The translations under genes were made by a program, and so were the position numbers. A stretch of DNA of 34,033 bases from Hyphomicrobiales bacterium (lineage in GTDB: Bacteria > Pseudomonadota > Alphaproteobacteria > Rhizobiales > Beijerinckiaceae): positions 1-34,033 of the forward strand of contig JAQGJX010000029.1 of assembly GCA_028290405.1 (NCBI GenBank), written 5' to 3'. The notes below the pieces were generated by a model, which searched no databases, was not told the DNA's origin, and saw only the letters and a list, made by a program, of their open reading frames with translations. Numbering within the stretch: the stretch's first letter is position 1; every line of letters starts with the position of its first letter. Below, piece by piece: positions 27,063 to 34,033 of the stretch.

Positions 27063-27736
27063 TGTCAGTTGCACCGGTTATCCATGTCGTCGACGACGAT
27101 CATTCGCTTCGTACCTCTCTCCTGCGGCTTCTGGGAGCATCGGGCTTCGAGACCCGGGAGTACGTCTCCACCGGAGACTTCCTGTTGAACCCTGCGCCGG
27201 ACCGGCATGGCTGCGTGCTGCTGGACGTTTGCATGCCGGGCCCCTCGGGCCTTGAGCTGCAAAGCGCGCTGGCTCGCCAGCAGGCGCCGCTGCCGATCAT
27301 CTTCCTCACGGGCCACGCCGACGTCTCTTCAAGCGTCAGCGCCATGAAGGCCGGGGCGGTGGACTTTCTCACCAAGCCGGTGGAGCCCGAAGTGCTGATG
27401 GACGCGATCTCGCGGGCGCTCGAACGCGACCGGCTGGCGCGCGCGGCCCGCGCCGAGACGCAGCAACTGCACGCGCGCTTCTCGGCCCTGTCCGACAGGG
27501 AGCGCGAAGTGTTCAACCAGATCGTCGCGGGCAAGCTCAACAAGCAGATCGCCCATGAACTCGGCATCGCCGAGCGCACGCTGAAAGCCAAGCGCGCGCA
27601 CGTGATGTTGAAGCTGAAGGCGGGCTCCGTCGCCGACCTTGGCAAGTTCGCCGAGCAGCTCCGGCGCGACCAGTTCACGCAGACCATGCGCGAGCCGTCG
27701 CAGATGCACGCCAGGCCGCAGGCGTCTGCCCCCTGA
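27062..27736 (+). CDS. FixJ/LuxR-family response regulator
   Basis: 224 aa. The receiver domain (1-120) has the acidic pocket Asp11-Asp13 (VVDDDH), phospho-acceptor Asp55 (LLDVCMPG), Thr83 and Lys105 (LTKPVEP). The LuxR-type helix-turn-helix (about 140-200) reads FSALSDREREVFNQIVAG then NKQIAHELGIAERTLKAKRAHVM. This is the FixJ/TodT/DctR-like layout of a transcription activator. Adjacent ATGs at 27059 and 27062 are possible; 27062 is better spaced from AGAGGG. It is the obvious partner of the kinase directly upstream. Target genes are not shown, but the next gene downstream is preceded by two long inverted repeats. The C-terminal ~20 residues are unstructured in appearance. Confidence 0.93.
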   Translation: MSVAPVIHVVDDDHSLRTSLLRLLGASGFETREYVSTGDFLLNPAPDRHGCVLLDVCMPGPSGLELQSALARQQAPLPIIFLTGHADVSSSVSAMKAGAVDFLTKPVEPEVLMDAISRALERDRLARAARAETQQLHARFSALSDREREVFNQIVAGKLNKQIAHELGIAERTLKAKRAHVMLKLKAGSVADLGKFAEQLRRDQFTQTMREPSQMHARPQASAP

Positions 27737-27799
27737 GGCCGTGCGAAACCCCTTCGTGGCGTGGGTCCGGTTCCGCCGCTCACGCTATGATGTCGCCTC

Positions 27800-27832
27800 G
27801 GTTGCGGAAGCATTAACTCCCCTTACGCAACC
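27800..27832. repeat. Inverted repeat GGTTGCG-N19-CGCAACC
   Basis: Exact 7-bp arms (27800-27806 and 27826-27832) enclose an AT-richer 19-nt centre that includes GCATTAACT. The wide spacing fits a dimer-binding operator better than a hairpin. Its position right after the regulator gene and before the sulfatase gene makes it a candidate FixJ-type site. Confidence 0.5.
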
Positions 27833-27840
27833 GGGCGGAC

Positions 27841-27870
27841 TTGGCGGCCCTGGTCACACAGGGCCGCCAA
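27841..27870. repeat. Perfect 12-bp hairpin upstream of the sulfatase gene
   Basis: TTGGCGGCCCTG (27841-27852) and CAGGGCCGCCAA (27859-27870) pair perfectly around a 6-nt loop GTCACA, 104 nt after the regulator stop. No T run follows on either strand, so a normal intrinsic terminator is unlikely. It may stabilise the end of the regulator mRNA or act in the leader of the next operon. Confidence 0.65.
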
Positions 27871-28029
27871 TGCCAGCCGCCCCGCGAGCCTGAGGCTTGG
27901 CGACGCCCCTTGGGGCGCGCACGACAGCCCTCATGCGATCCCGCGCCGCGCCGCATGAGTGTCATTATGCGACGTTCGATTGTCCCCGCCGCCAAAGGGC
28001 GCGGGGTCGGCAACCGGAGGGTGTCGCGT

Positions 28030-29631
28030 ATGAGACCTTGGTGCATAACCCTTGCGGCGCTAGCGCTCGCTTCATCTGCGACGATTGAGGGCGCGCAGGC
28101 GCAACCCGCCGCGCAGCGGCCCAACATCGTGATCATCTGGGGCGACGACGTGGGGCAATCCAACGTCAGCGCCTATTCGCGCGGACTGATGGGCTACAAG
28201 ACCCCCAGCATCGACCGCATCGCCAACGAAGGCGTGATGTTCACCGACTATTACGCCGAGCAATCCTGCACGGCGGGCCGCAGCTCCTTCATCACGGGCC
28301 AGTCGGGCCTGCGCACGGGGCTGACCAAGGTGGGACTGCCCGGCGCCAGCATCGGGCTGCGCAAGGAGGACCCGACGATTGCGCAATTGCTGAAGCCGCT
28401 GGGCTACGCGACGGGCCAGTTCGGCAAGAACCATCTGGGCGACCGCAACGAGTTTCTGCCCACCGTGCATGGCTTCGACGAGTTCTACGGCAATCTCTAC
28501 CACCTCAACGCCGAGGAGGAGCCGGAGCTGCCGGACTATCCCAAAGACCCCGCGTTCCGCGCCGCCTATGGACCGCGCGGCGTACTCGATTGCAAGGCCT
28601 CCGACAGGGACGACCCAAGCGAGGATCCGCGCTTCGGCCGCATGGGCAAACAAGTGTGCGTCGACACCGGCCCGCTCACCCGGGCGCGCATGGTCGGCAT
28701 AGACGACGACATCGCGAGCCGCGCGGTGGACTTCATCAAGCGGCAGGCTGAGGCCCGCAAACCATTCATGACGTGGGTCAACTTCACCCACATGCATTTC
28801 CGCACGCACACCAAGCCCGAGAGCGTCGGGCAGGCGGGCGTCTGGCAGAGCCCCTATCACGACACCATGATCGACCATGACCGGAACGTCGGAACCGTGC
28901 TCAAGGCGCTCGACGACCTGGGCCTGGCGGACAACACCATCGTGATGTACGCGACCGACAACGGCCCGCACATGAACTCATGGCCCGACGGCGCGATGAC
29001 GCCCTTCCGCAACGAGAAGAACTCCAACTGGGAAGGCGCCTTTCGCGTGCCCGCCATGGTGCGCTGGCCCGGCCGGATCAAGCCCGGGCAGGTGTCCAAC
29101 GAGATGGTGGGACACCACGACTGGCTCCCGACCCTGCTCGCCGCCGCCGGAGAGCCCGACATCGTCGCCAAGCTGGCGGCGGGCCACAAGGTCGGCGACA
29201 TGACCTACAAGGTCCATATCGACGGGTTCAACCTTGCGCCGTACCTCACCGGCGAAGCATCAAAGAGCCCTCGGGTATCGTTCTTCTACGTCAACGACGA
29301 CCAGCAGTTGACGGCGGTTCGCTACGACAACTGGAAGCTCGTGTTCATGGAGCAGCGCGCCCCCGGCACGCTGCGCGTCTGGAGCGAGCCGTTCACGACG
29401 CTGCGCGTGCCCAAGATATTCAACCTGCGCACGGACCCCTACGAGCGCGCCGACATCACGTCCAACACCTATTACGACTGGCTGCTGGACCACGCCTTCC
29501 TGCTCGTTCCCGCGCAGGATTACGTCGGCAAATTCCTGATGACGTTTCGCGAATATCCGCAACGCCAGAAGGCGGCGAGCTTCAACCTCGACGAGATATT
29601 CCAGAAACTGGGCGAGGGCGCGTCCCGCTAG
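28030..29631 (+). CDS. Secreted type I sulfatase (arylsulfatase family)
   Basis: 533 aa with a signal peptide (1-23, MRPWCITLAALALASSATI then EGAQA). The alkaline-phosphatase-fold sulfatase core begins RPNIVIIWGDDVGQSNVS, whose two Asp bind the metal. The maturation signature is CTAGRSSFITGQ (about 80-91): Cys converted to formylglycine in a C-x-A-x-R rather than the classical C-x-P-x-R context. Further family residues are GKNHLGD (about 133-139) and ATDNGPHMN (about 309-317). It should hydrolyse a sulfate ester in the periplasm or outside. No formylglycine-generating enzyme is in the window. GGAGGG about eight bases upstream supports 28030. First of three same-strand genes with exported products. 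Confidence 0.9.
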   Translation: MRPWCITLAALALASSATIEGAQAQPAAQRPNIVIIWGDDVGQSNVSAYSRGLMGYKTPSIDRIANEGVMFTDYYAEQSCTAGRSSFITGQSGLRTGLTKVGLPGASIGLRKEDPTIAQLLKPLGYATGQFGKNHLGDRNEFLPTVHGFDEFYGNLYHLNAEEEPELPDYPKDPAFRAAYGPRGVLDCKASDRDDPSEDPRFGRMGKQVCVDTGPLTRARMVGIDDDIASRAVDFIKRQAEARKPFMTWVNFTHMHFRTHTKPESVGQAGVWQSPYHDTMIDHDRNVGTVLKALDDLGLADNTIVMYATDNGPHMNSWPDGAMTPFRNEKNSNWEGAFRVPAMVRWPGRIKPGQVSNEMVGHHDWLPTLLAAAGEPDIVAKLAAGHKVGDMTYKVHIDGFNLAPYLTGEASKSPRVSFFYVNDDQQLTAVRYDNWKLVFMEQRAPGTLRVWSEPFTTLRVPKIFNLRTDPYERADITSNTYYDWLLDHAFLLVPAQDYVGKFLMTFREYPQRQKAASFNLDEIFQKLGEGASR

Positions 29632-29649
29632 GGAGCGCTCTCCTTCAGC

Positions 29650-29687
29650 GAAGGCGGCCGGCCTTGCCCCCAACGCCGGCCGCCTTC
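29650..29687 (+). repeat. Perfect 13-bp intercistronic hairpin
   Basis: GAAGGCGGCCGGC (29650-29662) and GCCGGCCGCCTTC (29675-29687) pair completely around a 12-nt loop, between the sulfatase stop and the ribosome binding site of the HAD gene. No T run follows. It probably adjusts mRNA stability or relative expression within the operon, or weakly terminates. Confidence 0.7.
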
Positions 29688-29708
29688 AATACTCCAGCGG
29701 AGGACACG

Positions 29709-30719
29709 ATGACGCCCCCTGCCTTCAGCCGACGCGGCGCCCTCCTGCTTGCGCTATCGATAGGGGCGAGCGTCTCGGGCGCCGCGGCGCAGACGCCCGA
29801 TCCCCTTCCGTCCTGGAACGAAAGCCACGCCAAGCGCGCCATCCTGAGCTTCGTGGACGCAGTGACCCGCGAGGGCTCGGGCGACTTCGTACCCCCGGCG
29901 GAGCGCATCGCGACGTTCGACAACGACGGCACGCTGTGGACCGAGCAGCCCGCCTACGCGCAGGCCGCTTTTCTCGTGGATCGCATGAAGGCGCTGGCGC
30001 CGCTGCATCCGCAATGGAAGAAGGAAGAGCCCTACAGGTCCGTGCTCGAAAAGGGTCTCGGGGGGCTCGCGGGCGCCAACGAAGCGACGCTCGCCAGGCT
30101 TGTCGCCGCCACCCACGACGGCACGACCCCGGCCGCGTTCCGCGCCATCGTCGCAGGCTGGCTGGCGGACGCGCGCCACCCGCGCTTCGGGCGGCCTTAC
30201 ACCGATCTCGTGTACAAGCCCATGCGCGAAGTGATCGAACTTTTGCACGCAAAGGGCTTCAAGACCTACGTGGTCTCGGGCGGCGGCGCCGAGTTCATGC
30301 GCGCTTTCATGGAGACGACGTATGGCGTGCCGCCCGAGCGGGTGATCGGCTCGCGCGTGAAGACCGTCTACGTCACGCGCAGCGGCCGCGCCGAGCTGTT
30401 TCGCGAGGGCGAGGTCGAGTTCGTCAACGACGGCAAGGGCAAGCCGGTGGCCATCGAACAGGCGATCGGCCGGCGCCCCATAGCGGCCTTCGGCAATTCG
30501 GACGGCGACCTTGAAATGCTGCAATGGACCACGCAGGCGGGCGGCCGCCGGCTCGCCGTCGTGGTGCACCACACGGACGCCGAGCGCGAGTACGCCTACG
30601 ATCGCAAGTCGAACGTCGGCAAGCTCGATCTGGCGCTCGACGCAGCCCGCATGAACGGCTGGGCGGTGGTGGACATGAAGACGGACTGGAAGGTGATCTT
30701 CCCCTTCCAGCAGCCGTGA
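29709..30719 (+). CDS. Exported HAD-superfamily phosphatase-like protein
   Basis: 336 aa. A signal peptide with an Arg-Arg pair (FSRRGALLLALSIGASVSGAAAQ) suggests export, possibly by the Tat route. HAD motif I is FDNDGTLW (about 70-77; nucleophile Asp71 with Asp73), motif II VVSGGG (about 196-201), a Lys lies in the motif III region and motif IV is GNSDGDLEM (about 261-269), so catalytic residues are present. It is most like phosphoserine-phosphatase-type HAD hydrolases (cap inserted after motif I). Substrate unknown. GGAGG six bases upstream supports the ATG. It follows the sulfatase by 77 nt and precedes the octaheme gene by 9 nt. Confidence 0.87.
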   Translation: MTPPAFSRRGALLLALSIGASVSGAAAQTPDPLPSWNESHAKRAILSFVDAVTREGSGDFVPPAERIATFDNDGTLWTEQPAYAQAAFLVDRMKALAPLHPQWKKEEPYRSVLEKGLGGLAGANEATLARLVAATHDGTTPAAFRAIVAGWLADARHPRFGRPYTDLVYKPMREVIELLHAKGFKTYVVSGGGAEFMRAFMETTYGVPPERVIGSRVKTVYVTRSGRAELFREGEVEFVNDGKGKPVAIEQAIGRRPIAAFGNSDGDLEMLQWTTQAGGRRLAVVVHHTDAEREYAYDRKSNVGKLDLALDAARMNGWAVVDMKTDWKVIFPFQQP

Positions 30720-30728
30720 ACGGACCTC

Positions 30729-33101
30729 ATGCGGCGAGCGGATATTCTGCCCTGGATGCATAAAGCCGCTGGAGGCGAACGGCTTCGCGCGCTCGCCCTG
30801 TCGGCCCTGTGCGGCGCCTTCGTGCTGGTCGGCGGCGTGGTGCAGGGCGGCTCGCTCCTGCGCCCCGCCGGATCGGGCGCGCTCGCGCCCGGCTATGTCG
30901 GCTCATCGGCCTGCGCCGGCTGCCATGGGGCGCAGAGCGCCGCCTGGTCCTCCTCGCAGCACGCACGCGCGATGCAGGCGGCGAGCGACGCCTCGGTGCT
31001 GGGCGACTTCAACGACCTTGAGGCGACGCACTTCGACTCGCGCGCGACCTTTGCGCGCAAGTCCGGCGGGTTCGTGATCGAGACGGAAGGGCGCGACGGC
31101 GCGCGGGCGCCGTTCCGCGTCGACTACACGTTCGGCGTCGCGCCCTTGCAGCAATATCTCACGAGGCTGGCGGACGGGCGGCTGCAGGCCTTGCCCTACG
31201 CCTGGGATGCGCGGGCGCGCGCCGACGGCGGCCAGCGCTGGTTCCATGTCTATCCCGCCGAGCCCGTGCCGCCGGGAGACGCCCTGCACTGGACAGGCGC
31301 GCAGCAGAACTGGAACTTCATGTGCGCGGATTGCCATTCCACCGGGGTGCGCAAGAACTACGACGCCGCCGCCGACACGTTCGCCACCAGCGTGGCGGAA
31401 CTCAGCGTCGGCTGCGAAAGCTGCCACGGCCCTGGCGCCTCGCATGTCCTCTGGGCGCAGCAGGGCGCGGCGACGAGCGTTCCCCACAAGGGGTTTGCGA
31501 GCGTGGCCGCAAAGCGGAAAGCGCCTGACTGGACGATCGATCCCGCCACCGGCAGCCCCGCCGCCGGCGTCGGGAGGCCCATCGGCGACGAGGTGGAGAC
31601 CTGCGGCGTCTGCCACGCGCGCAGGGCGCAATTCGCCGAAGGCTGGCGGCCCGGCAGGCCGCTGGCGGATTTCTACCGCCCCTCGTTGCTCACACCGGAC
31701 TTGTTCGAGGTCGATGGGCAGATGAAGGACGAGGTGTTCAACTACGCGTCGTTCCAGCAAAGCCGCATGCACGCGAAAGGCGTGGCGTGCGGGGATTGCC
31801 ACGATCCGCATGGCGGCAAGTTGCGGGCCGAGGGCGCGGGCGTTTGCCGGCAGTGCCACCTTGCCGAGAAGTTCGCCGCGACGGCGCACACCGGGCATCC
31901 GCAGGGCGAAGGCCAGCCCGATTGCATCGGGTGCCACATGCCGGCGCGCGTCTACATGGGTATCGACAAGCGCCACGACCACAGCTTCCGCGCGCCGCGT
32001 CCCGATCTCAGCGCAAGGCTTGGCGCGCCGAACGCCTGCAACGATTGCCACCGCGATCGCCCGCCCGAGTGGGCGGCGGACGCCGTCGTGCGCTGGCATG
32101 GCGGGACGCGCAAGAGCCAGCAGACCTACGCGGCCGCCTTCCACGCCGCCCGTGCGGACCAGCCCCAGGCGCGCGCGCTGTTGATGCAGGCGGCGCGCGA
32201 TCCCGCGACGCCCGCCCTGGCGCGCGCGACGGCGCTGACGATGCTGCACGGCAGGCTGTCCGTGCAGGTGACGGCGTTGATGATCGCCGGGCTGGCGGAC
32301 CCCGACCCGATGGTGCGCGCGGCGGCGTTGGGGGGCCTTGCCGGCCTGCCGCCTGCGGAGCGCTGGCGGCGCGCCAGCCCGCTGTTGAACGATCCCGTCC
32401 GGCTGGTGCGCATGGAGGCAGCGAACGCCCTCGCGCAAGGCCCGCCCGACGGCACGTCCGTCGTCGAGCGCCAGGCCTTTCTGGCTGCCGCCGCCGAATA
32501 CGTCGACGCGGAGCGCTTCAATGCGGACCGGGCGGAAAGCCGCGCCAACCTGGCGCGATTCTTCCTGCGGCAGGGCCGCGCGGCGGAGGCCGAGGCGGAA
32601 TATCTTGCGGCCCTGCGGCTGTCGTCCTCGGTCGCGCCGCGCGTCGATCTCGCCGATCTTTATCGCGCGACCGGCCGCGACGCGCAGGCGCAGAAGCTGT
32701 TGCGGGAGGCCGTCGCGCTGGATCCGCGCGCCGCCGCGCCGCGCCATGCGCTGGGCCTCTGGTTCATCCGCGCGAAGCAATACCACGAGGGGCTGGCGGC
32801 GCTGCGGCAGGCGTTCGAGCTGGAGCCAGGACAGGCGCGCTACGCCTATGTGTACGCCGTCGCGCTCGAGTCCATGGACCGCGCCGGGCAGGCGCGCAGC
32901 GTGCTGGAGCAGGCGCTCCAGGCGAGCCCGTCGGACACGCAGGCGCTCTCGTGGCTGTTGCAGGACGCCTTGCGGGCGCGTGATCCCGCGCGCGCGCTGC
33001 CGCTCGCGGAGCGCCTGCGCACGCTGCTGCCGGACGATCACGCCGCAGCGGCGACGCTCGCGCAGGTGAGGGCCGCGGCGGAAGCGGCTGCTCGCAAATG
33101 A
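30729..33101 (+). CDS. Octaheme cytochrome c fused to HEAT-like and TPR repeats
   Basis: 790 aa. A signal/anchor segment lies at about 19-42. Eight CxxCH heme sites follow: 62-66, 199-203, 229-233, 292-296, 354-358, 373-377, 399-403 and 437-441 (CAGCH, CADCH, CESCH, CGVCH, CGDCH, CRQCH, CIGCH, CNDCH). Distal His residues such as HDHSF and HTGHP are available as axial ligands. Residues ~470-560 look like HEAT-type helical repeats (IAGLADPDPMVRAAALGGLAG), and ~565-785 like tetratricopeptide repeats (ANLARFFLRQGRAAEAEAEY, HALGLWFIRAKQYHEGLAALRQAF). It is probably a periplasmic redox protein with a protein-docking C-terminus; the enzymatic activity, if any, is unknown. A Met at 30756 is an alternative start. 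Confidence 0.88.
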   Translation: MRRADILPWMHKAAGGERLRALALSALCGAFVLVGGVVQGGSLLRPAGSGALAPGYVGSSACAGCHGAQSAAWSSSQHARAMQAASDASVLGDFNDLEATHFDSRATFARKSGGFVIETEGRDGARAPFRVDYTFGVAPLQQYLTRLADGRLQALPYAWDARARADGGQRWFHVYPAEPVPPGDALHWTGAQQNWNFMCADCHSTGVRKNYDAAADTFATSVAELSVGCESCHGPGASHVLWAQQGAATSVPHKGFASVAAKRKAPDWTIDPATGSPAAGVGRPIGDEVETCGVCHARRAQFAEGWRPGRPLADFYRPSLLTPDLFEVDGQMKDEVFNYASFQQSRMHAKGVACGDCHDPHGGKLRAEGAGVCRQCHLAEKFAATAHTGHPQGEGQPDCIGCHMPARVYMGIDKRHDHSFRAPRPDLSARLGAPNACNDCHRDRPPEWAADAVVRWHGGTRKSQQTYAAAFHAARADQPQARALLMQAARDPATPALARATALTMLHGRLSVQVTALMIAGLADPDPMVRAAALGGLAGLPPAERWRRASPLLNDPVRLVRMEAANALAQGPPDGTSVVERQAFLAAAAEYVDAERFNADRAESRANLARFFLRQGRAAEAEAEYLAALRLSSSVAPRVDLADLYRATGRDAQAQKLLREAVALDPRAAAPRHALGLWFIRAKQYHEGLAALRQAFELEPGQARYAYVYAVALESMDRAGQARSVLEQALQASPSDTQALSWLLQDALRARDPARALPLAERLRTLLPDDHAAAATLAQVRAAAEAAARK

Positions 33102-33216
33102 CGCCTGCGCTCGGCGGACGAGAACCGCCCTTCGCGCCGCCGCTTGTTCCCGCTGCGCCGTTGCACTAGCCTTGTCGCAACTCTGGCGCGCGCCGCCAGG
33201 CTCGGGAGGGCGCCTT

Positions 33217-34033
33217 ATGCTGCGATCATCGTTGAAGTCCGTCGCCGTTGCGTTGGCGCTTGTGCTTGGCGCGCAGGGCGCTGCGCTGGCCGAGTATCCG
33301 GACCGGCCCGTGCGCGTGCAACTGGGCTTTGCGGCGGGCGGCGGCGCGGACATTCTCGCGCGCTGGTACGTGGACCGGCTCGCCAAGCTGTCCGGTGGCG
33401 TGTTCATCGTCGAGAACAAGGTGGGCGCGTCGGGCAACCTCGCGCTGGAAGCCGCCGCGCGCGCGCGGCCGGACGGGCTCACGCTGCTCAAGGCCTCCAC
33501 GGTGACGACCGCCGGCAACGCGGCCGTGTTCAAGAACCTGCCGTTCGACATCCGCACCGACCTTGTTCCCATCGTGGGCTTCGCCGAAACGCCGTTCGTG
33601 CTCGCGGTCGCGCCGGACTCGCCGCTCAACACGGTTGCGGACCTCACCGCCTACATCAAGTCGAAGGACGGCAAAGCCACTTACGGCAGCGCCACCACGA
33701 GCGCGCTGGCGACCTCCGCGCTCTATCTGAAGGCCGTTGGCGCGCAGGCGGTTTATGTGGGCTACAAGGCCACCGCGAACGCCGTGCAGGACGTCACCAG
33801 CAAGCAGATCGACTTCGCGTTCGCCGACGTCGTCTACGCCGTCGGGCAGGCGAAGGCGGGCCGCATCAAGCTTCTGGCCATCGCGTCCGACGAGCGCTCG
33901 CCGGGCCTGCCGGACGTGCCGACCCTGCGGGAAACCACCGGCGCGCCCACAGGCGACATCGTGGCGCACTGGGGTCTGTGGGCGCCGGCGAAGACGCCCC
34001 AGGCGATTCTGGACAAGCTCGAGCAGTGGACCG
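33217..34033 (+). CDS. Bug/TctC-family solute-binding protein, 3' end cut by the window edge
   Basis: 272 codons are visible and the frame is still open at the edge; family members are about 320 aa, so most of the gene is present. A signal peptide ends near GAALA (about 21-25). Family features are EYPDRPVRVQLGFAAGGGADILARW at the N-terminus (split at the Gly run) and NKVGASGNLALEAAARARPDG, DLVPIVGFAETPFVLAV and GLPDVPTLRETTG further on. Bug proteins bind carboxylates or amino acids in the periplasm for tripartite tricarboxylate transport; many are orphan binding proteins. GGGAGGG seven bases before the ATG fixes the start. It lies 115 nt after the octaheme gene, so it is probably a separate unit. 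Confidence 0.9.
   Translation, partial: MLRSSLKSVAVALALVLGAQGAALAEYPDRPVRVQLGFAAGGGADILARWYVDRLAKLSGGVFIVENKVGASGNLALEAAARARPDGLTLLKASTVTTAGNAAVFKNLPFDIRTDLVPIVGFAETPFVLAVAPDSPLNTVADLTAYIKSKDGKATYGSATTSALATSALYLKAVGAQAVYVGYKATANAVQDVTSKQIDFAFADVVYAVGQAKAGRIKLLAIASDERSPGLPDVPTLRETTGAPTGDIVAHWGLWAPAKTPQAILDKLEQWT

Larger units (their letters stand above)
27737..28029 (+). promoter_or_regulatory. Intergenic region upstream of the sulfatase cluster
   Basis: 293 nt between the response-regulator stop and the sulfatase start. It holds two consecutive perfect inverted repeats (27800-27832 and 27841-27870) and, near its end, the sulfatase ribosome binding site GGAGGG. No -35/-10 pair is convincing. 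Probably the promoter/operator of the downstream three-gene cluster. Confidence 0.5.

Noticed and set aside
33102-33216. Short stem (GGCGG/CCGCC) after the octaheme gene, considered as a terminator
   Set aside because: Only 5 bp with no T run; stems of this size are expected by chance in DNA this GC-rich.
30903-33647. 914-codon open frame on the minus strand opposite the octaheme gene and the Bug-family gene
   Set aside because: Antisense shadow of eight conserved CxxCH motifs and a clear binding protein; composition is Arg/Ala/Gly-rich without any motif.

Overview
The window is a GC-rich chromosomal segment that looks alphaproteobacterial, most likely Hyphomicrobiales (Rhizobiales-like). 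The evidence is a C4-pathway 5-aminolevulinate synthase (hemA), Caulobacter/Rhizobium-style Cpa/Tad pilus genes, a FixJ-type response regulator, a Bug/TctC-type binding protein and pervasive G/C at third codon positions. No rRNA, tRNA, CRISPR array, insertion sequence or integrase was recognised. The placement is inference from gene content.

Layout. (1) 1-3860, minus strand: start of an unidentified gene running off the left edge, a secreted YkuD-type L,D-transpeptidase, a YfdC-like FNT channel protein and an amidase-signature hydrolase. (2) 4080-15397, plus strand: an apparently complete Tad/Flp pilus locus in the order cpaA, flp, cpaB, cpaC, short lipoprotein, cpaE, cpaF, tadB, tadC, tadD, two TadE-like pseudopilins, tadG-like. 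An AT-rich leader precedes the single Flp pilin. A nine-motif EF-hand protein (15463-16725) follows directly. (3) 16732-17850, minus: YeiH-family permease, ending 6 nt from the EF-hand gene. (4) 17942-22034: a triheme cytochrome c (minus) divergent from a two-gene xanthine-oxidase-family molybdenum hydroxylase (plus), closed by a strong intrinsic terminator. (5) 22327-24764: hemA and hemF of heme synthesis; HemA has a C-terminal extension with two Cys-Pro dipeptides. (6) 25146-27736: a sensor histidine kinase and FixJ/LuxR-type regulator. (7) 28030-33101: secreted sulfatase, secreted HAD-family phosphatase-like protein and an octaheme cytochrome fused to HEAT/TPR-like repeats, in one direction. 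(8) 33217 to the right edge: a truncated Bug-family solute-binding protein.

How the parts work together. The Tad genes supply prepilin peptidase, pilin, secretin, ATPase and platform, enough for a tight-adherence pilus. The triheme cytochrome probably takes electrons from the periplasmic (twin-arginine) molybdenum hydroxylase. The most distinctive module is the sulfatase/HAD/octaheme-TPR cluster beside a two-component system: its intergenic regions carry several perfect long inverted repeats, and all three products appear to be exported, so a regulated envelope function is plausible although its substrate cannot be read from sequence. The other points most worth checking are the Cys-Pro tail on HemA, the EF-hand protein after the Tad locus, and the AT-rich dyad region in front of flp.
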